DNA of 64,000 bases from Eleginops maclovinus (Eukaryota > Chordata > Actinopteri > Perciformes > Eleginopidae). Location of the stretch: positions 11,518,512 to 11,582,511 of the forward strand of contig NC_086370.1 in NCBI RefSeq assembly GCF_036324505.1. Reading direction: 5' to 3'. Numbering within the stretch: the stretch's first letter is position 1; every line of letters begins with the position of its first letter. Positions 54,891 through 64,000 of the stretch are shown here, one piece after another. The notes beneath the pieces were generated by a model. The model ran no database searches and had not been told where the DNA came from. It worked only from the letters and a program-made list of their open reading frames with translations. The position numbers and the translations under genes were made by a program.

Positions 54891-55507
54891 CTTCCCTGAG
54901 TGGCCAGTTGAGGCTTCAGATCAAGGTGGAACTTCAGTGAGCCTTTAGAGCCCCATACTTCTCGCCTTGCCAAATCTCACAATGCCCAGAGAGACACTCG
55001 CAAAGATCCACAGAGAAAGAACGGGAAAAAAAGCAAAAAGGGGACACCACACAAAATGTCGGTTGTGGGATATACAAAAAAAGAAATAAATGCTTCTTGC
55101 TGTTCTCCACTTCGTTAGGAAATCCGTAGCAGCACCCAGGGAGGTAAAGAAGTATCGCAAATCATCATACAAAAACAATCAGAAACATTCACTCAAGAAA
55201 TTAGGGCAACCTCAAACCGCAATGGAGAAATCCCAGCTTGATCCAATTCCCCGAGTTCCCTTATTTTCTCTGTTTCTTTCTTTCTCCTTCACAAAATTAG
55301 AAACATCTTCCCACTGAAAACTTAATATTCCAAAAAATGCAATTGCCAGGAAAGAAGAAAGCCAACTTCAGAAGAGACTGATAGCACCTGTGCAAAGTGG
55401 ATTTCTTCAGGAAATCAAGACAGTAATTCTGAGTTTCCGTCCTTTTGCTCCTCCAGTGGTCTCAGAGGATGTCCAGAGGAATGGGACCATAGTTAAATCC
55501 GAGTCTC

Positions 55508-55515
55508 ATTTGCAT
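55508..55515 (-). promoter_or_regulatory. Octamer site ATTTGCAT
   Basis: Perfect POU-family octamer, about 0.6 kb upstream of the beta ATG. It reads ATTTGCAT on the plus strand and ATGCAAAT on the minus strand. Neural POU factors (Brn/Oct types) bind this motif. Its position in the inferred leader or promoter makes it a candidate regulatory site. Confidence 0.4.
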
Positions 55516-55817
55516 GTGTCGGACAGCTGCAGCAGCGCGTGGGAGACGGCGTGATTGCACCTGTAAGTTGTGCCAAGTAGCGCACCCGTTCCCCATCCAG
55601 AGATCTCTGCTCTCAATGACAGCAAGCGATAGCAACGACAGTACCTGAGAGAGCAGCCCTGGGCAGGAACACACACTCACACACAGGCAGCATCGGCAGC
55701 GCCGTTCCAGAAGATGTGCGCAAGAGGAAGAGGGGAGAGAGGAGGAGGAGAAGGAGGAGGATGACAGAGGGAGGGGGAGCCTCAACAGCCAGCCAGGAAG
55801 CAGGAGTGAGAGTGGCT

Positions 55818-55825
55818 ATGCAAAT
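55818..55825 (+). promoter_or_regulatory. Octamer site ATGCAAAT, second copy
   Basis: Second perfect octamer, opposite in orientation to the one at 55508-55515. The two bracket the GC-richer, purine-tract part of the inferred beta promoter, which is suggestive but unproven. Confidence 0.4.
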
Positions 55826-55879
55826 GGGCAGCATTCACATAGCGAATCACTGAAGCCTGAGTGCATTACAGAGGAAGAG

Positions 55880-55889
55880 CCTATTTAGG
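55880..55889. promoter_or_regulatory. CArG box CCTATTTAGG (SRF-type)
   Basis: An exact CC(A/T)6GG match, the site bound by serum response factor, which mediates activity-dependent transcription in neurons. It lies about 1 kb upstream of the beta ATG and 55 bp beyond the second octamer. Confidence 0.4.
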
Positions 55890-60640
<4,751 letters not shown>

Positions 60641-61122
60641 ACATATAGAAGATAAACAGATTTTTTTATTGCACACTGAGCTGTTTGTCAGCTACTGCAG
60701 GATGCTTTGGAAATTCGCTGGTGTGACCAACAGGTTTTTTTTTTCTCCTAATGCATAAACGTAAACACAACAGTGAAATTCATTTCCATAAATCCATTTA
60801 AATACACATTAAGATCAAGCACAAATGGAAAAAATAACATTCAAAAATCCTTGAACCTAAGTGCAAGTAAAGGGTGAGAGTGTGTGTGTGTGTTTGTGTG
60901 CATACAGGCAAGTGTACGTACTTCTGTGTGTCAGTGAGTGGGTGTGTGACGATGATGTGTCTGCGAATGCATAAACCAAATCCTAACTGTCAGTGAGAGA
61001 GATAGGGGTCACAGGTCGGCAGCTTTCCGGAGGCTTCCTCTCTATCTCCTCTGACAGCAAGATGCAGTGGGCCATTGGGGCGCTGAGTCTGTCTCTGTCT
61101 TTCCGTCTTTCCTGAAGTCTGT
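60641..61122 (-). other. Candidate 3' UTR following the possible terminal exon
   Basis: This is the sequence between the TGA at 61125-61123 and a polyadenylation signal near 60.67 kb, about 480 bp long including a short tail. It has no splice signals that stand out, contains an irregular (TG)n stretch near 60.9 kb, and ends at the AATAAA with a T/GT-rich segment beyond, as expected of a 3' end. It depends entirely on the candidate exon being real. Confidence 0.35.
60665..60670 (-). terminator. Possible polyadenylation signal AATAAA
   Basis: The minus strand reads GTGCAATAAAAAAATCTG, a canonical hexamer about 450 nt downstream of the candidate stop codon, followed by T-rich sequence. AATAAA alone is frequent by chance in AT-rich DNA. 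Confidence 0.35.
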
Positions 61123-61229
61123 TCAAAGTAGATCAGTTCCCTTCTTACAGTGCTTCATCCTGAACAGGTCAAGGACATAGTGTGTCGCAGCGTCTTTGTT
61201 AATGAACAACTCTGCCACGCTCAGACTAA
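61123..61229 (-). CDS. Candidate 3' terminal coding exon of an unidentified transcript
   Basis: On the minus strand a good acceptor (pyrimidine-rich ACTCTCTGTTGTCCCAG) is followed by two bases completing a phase-1 codon, then 34 codons and TGA. The peptide runs SLSVAELFINKDAATHYV, then LDLFRMKHCKKGTDLL. Codon choice is coding-like (CTG, GTG, GAG, AAC, GAC, TTC, AAG) and CpG is kept. I do not recognise the protein. There is no membrane segment or obvious catalytic motif, and the end is basic then LL. No upstream exon was found between here and the window end. Three readings are possible: the last exon of a neighbouring or nested gene, an alternative last exon of alpha-neurexin (the phase fits), or a chance open frame. 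A 34-codon frame alone is weak evidence. Confidence 0.35.
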
Positions 61230-64000
61230 CTGGGACAACAGAGAGTTTTAATAGGAAAACATTTTCTCTTTCTGAATGTGAATCTATTCAAGAATAAACA
61301 GCTTCAGAATTTTTTTTCCAAGATTCTTGTGTATTATCAAATAATATTCATGCCTTTTGGAATAGAGTTAGGCATTAAAGCATTAGAAAATCAATAGACT
61401 TGCTTTGGAGGAGCACACCACAGTGCACTCATTTTGATCTGGTTTTGAATATACACAAACATTTGTTTTAATACAAAGGCATTATGCAGCCAGCACCTGT
61501 ATTCAACTGAGAATCTTACATGGTGTTGTATAGCAAAAGCACATTCATACACAAAGTTTAATCAATGGGCAATACTGTCGCAGCTTTTCCTTTCCAGTGC
61601 TTTCATTCAATGTGCACCTTCAACTCTATTAATACTCAATGACATGATATAGTGTCACACATCTCAAGGATCTATCGCAGTGTATTTTGGGTCTTATCTC
61701 TAGTATGAATCATTTAAGTAACATAAAATCATTGAAGAAACATTAGTCGAATGAATGAGATTAATTTTAACGGATGAGTAATGGGACTGCGCAGTCCCTT
61801 GTGGCTTCCACCTTTACGACACAGAACGCTGAAGACTGAAGGGAGGCAGTGTGCTGCTGGGATAAAATAGAAGTTAAAGCCGAGCTGAGAAAATTGTTCT
61901 GCCCCTGTGAAATAATCAAAACTGAAGTGGCAGATGCTTCTGACCACATTATGACATGTGGGAGTTAAGAGAGGTTAAGAGGAGCAGTTAGACAATGTCT
62001 GCTGCATGTAGGGAGGCACTGTGGCGAAAATAAATACTGGGAAAATGTATTAAAAATTGAAAGTTGCCAGGAGTGCTGCTTTACAGAAGAGTGCAATTAT
62101 CTATTGTCTTGTCTATTGAATCTCAAATAGATGCCAAAATTAACAACGAAAGACTTAACTTATACAGTGCAAATACTTTACTGGAGACAAGAAAACTTGT
62201 AGGGACAAGATATGCGTGCATTTTTCTGAATAGATGCAAAGAAATCCAGTGGGGAGAGAAGCAGGAAGCTGCAGTGCTGACCCATGCAGGGCATGTACAT
62301 CCATTCATGTTAAGGCTTGGTATGTGAATGGCCAGCGGCGTACAGCATAGCACGCAATACAGATTTGTGTAAAGTGTGTCACATACAGAATGAGTAAAGC
62401 AGCATGTCTGCAAACATTACATTAGGAAACGCAATTAGGACTTGATTCATTCTTGTAGTGTTCTAGTGCAGCCCCCTAGTATCATCTTTAAAATGTCTTT
62501 CAAGCCTGTTAAGCAGGTTTCCACCCTAAAACAGTAGTTTAGGAAAGTGGACAGCTCTCCCCCCTAGATGTCTAAAGATAAGACTTTGTTAAAAGTGCCA
62601 CACATAACATCTTTCGCTAATGGAGAACAAACTTCAGAACTTAGTCGAGTTCAAGGATAATTCCGATGGATAAGTTCTTCTGACCTTCCCACGATGGAGA
62701 ACGAGAGGAGGGTTAGTATTGTCTAAGCCCTTTGTGCATAGTGTTAATATTATTTGGAGCACACAGCTACGCTCAGAAAGAATAAACAGCTGTTTGTTTG
62801 CGATGGACACTAGCTGACAAGACCCTCTTAAAACAGAGGCTCTTTCATTTGTTTTGTGACATCATTGTATACGTTCATGTGGATGTTCCTGTGGCTTTAC
62901 TGCAGGCATAGTGCATCCAGTAGTGTATCACATCAAAAGTGATATTAAAGAGGAAAAACAGATTAGCAGCTGTTTGTGTGTGTCTAAGGGTAGAACAAGT
63001 TGATGTATCAAGCATGTCTGATTACGTTTCCAAAACTCTACTAAATTAGAATTTAGGAGGCTTTCACACAATCATTATAAATACCAGAAAACCACACGCT
63101 CTCTCCCAGTGCAGAATGGGGAGATTAGCTTCAAACTAAAAGTTTACAGATTGCTCTATTACCTTTTTCAGTTCCCTAAAAGCCTTTGATTTAATTTTAA
63201 TCTTAATGGGCTAATTTGATACCAATTGTTACCATCTTTGTCTCCTCAATGTCTTCCTGTGATGAGTGAAATCGGACTCCTGTTTCTCCTTGTGGTGATT
63301 TTGATGCTGCCGCTTCAGATGCTCACTTTATAATTGTACACCTGTCGAACTGAAAGTAAAGCGTGGTTAAAGTATTATTGATAATACTGTACTATGAGTT
63401 TCGGTTTTAATTCTATAAATCAAAAAAGCAAAACAATGGTGGTGGGCAAATAACGAGCGTTAGACCCAGGTGTGTTGGCGCAGTAGACTCATGTTTGACT
63501 GTCAGAGCTGTGGTTACAGTTGGAGCTCTCTAACACACCAAGATGTTCTCCACAGGTTGCTGAGTACATAATGGGTTTGTCATTAAGCAAATAATGACAG
63601 AAAGGCAGCAGAAAACTTAAGCTCTCCTGGGCCTAAAGAAAAGATCTCTGGAAGCAGCTCGGTCACATAAAAGTGAATGTCACGGTAACGGTAATCATTG
63701 GTCTCTTTGTCTAATGTCAACTCAGACCTTCATATATTCTTAGTTCTGGACTCACAGATACAATGAGTAATAGATATCTTTATGTATAATGTGTTACAAA
63801 CGACATAACAGTCCATTATTTATTGCATTCTTGTCATTGGGAAAATATTCTTTTTTCCATTACAATGTCCATCAGCATCTGAATTTGCAACTCGCTGAAC
63901 TGAAAATCAAATTTTCTCTTCAATTAAATGAACTCTGACTGTGAACTCATTCACAGAACGTCAACAGAAGCAATCAAAAGTTTTCAGATAGTTAAGTACA
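61230..64000. other. Non-coding DNA at the high-coordinate end
   Basis: AT-rich sequence without a supported exon. I examined the open minus-strand block at 61.80-61.91 kb (acceptor-like TTGATTATTTCACAG above it), but its donor is poor and neither frame resembles a protein family. The segment 62.46-62.64 kb has a texture suggestive of an old interspersed repeat, but no ends could be defined. Confidence 0.6.

Larger units (their letters stand above)
54891..55830 (-). promoter_or_regulatory. nrxn1: Inferred beta-neurexin 5' UTR and core promoter region
   Basis: This is the region directly upstream of the beta ATG. It becomes GC- and CpG-richer above about 55.46 kb and contains an uninterrupted 40-nt purine run on the plus strand (55722-55761; pyrimidine run in transcript sense). 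No TATA box is evident, which fits a TATA-less neuronal promoter with dispersed starts. The start site cannot be fixed from sequence. If the leader is unspliced, it has upstream ATGs with short frames, including 55490-55407 (27 codons plus stop) and 55188-55165 (7 codons plus stop), so translation may be repressed by upstream frames. Extent is approximate. Confidence 0.55.

Noticed and set aside
61767..61949. Possible second minus-strand exon upstream of the candidate terminal exon
   Set aside because: The acceptor is acceptable but the donor (AAAG|GTGGAA) is weak and neither frame resembles a known protein.
63465..63540. GTTGGCGCAGTAGACTC, like the A box of a tRNA-derived SINE
   Set aside because: No B box or SINE body follows, so a SINE or tRNA gene is not supported.

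Overview
The window is vertebrate genomic DNA, most likely from a ray-finned (teleost) fish and probably a percomorph. It is AT-rich and dominated by non-coding sequence. It carries long dinucleotide microsatellites, small inverted-repeat elements, and a degenerate copy of an interspersed repeat that I recognise as common in percomorph genomes. No prokaryotic features, tRNA, rRNA or CRISPR array was seen. Almost all long open frames are chance frames in introns or simple repeats.

The one gene that can be firmly identified lies on the minus strand and is a neurexin, best matched to neurexin-1. Three coding exons were reconstructed with consensus splice sites and compatible phases. In transcript order they are: (i) the beta-neurexin-specific first coding exon at 54890-54644 (start ATG, signal peptide, His-rich beta-specific segment); (ii) the first exon shared by alpha and beta forms at 38204-38023 (first half of the sixth LNS domain, LNS6); (iii) the next shared exon at 2596-2425 (more of LNS6), which ends at the position of alternative splice site 4 (SS4). 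Together they encode the first 200 residues of a beta-neurexin. The rest of LNS6, the stalk, the membrane segment and the cytoplasmic tail lie beyond the low-coordinate edge. Alpha-specific exons were not found and would lie beyond the high-coordinate edge.

Layout from low to high coordinate: 1-2424, part of the intron that should hold or lead to the SS4 cassette; 2425-2596, exon; 2597-38022, a 35.4 kb intron with microsatellites, hairpins and repeats; 38023-38204, exon; 38205-54643, a 16.4 kb intron with a TA-flanked MITE and a pair of CRE-like sites; 54644-54890, beta exon 1; 54891 to about 55900, the inferred beta 5' UTR and promoter, with two octamer sites and a CArG box; 55900-64000, upstream DNA with one large CA repeat.

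The most unexpected signal is a possible 3' terminal exon on the minus strand at 61229-61123. It has a good acceptor, 34 codons that look coding, a TGA and an AATAAA about 450 bp further on. It could be the end of a neighbouring or nested gene. It could also be an alternative last exon of alpha-neurexin, because the splice phase fits. I could not identify its protein.
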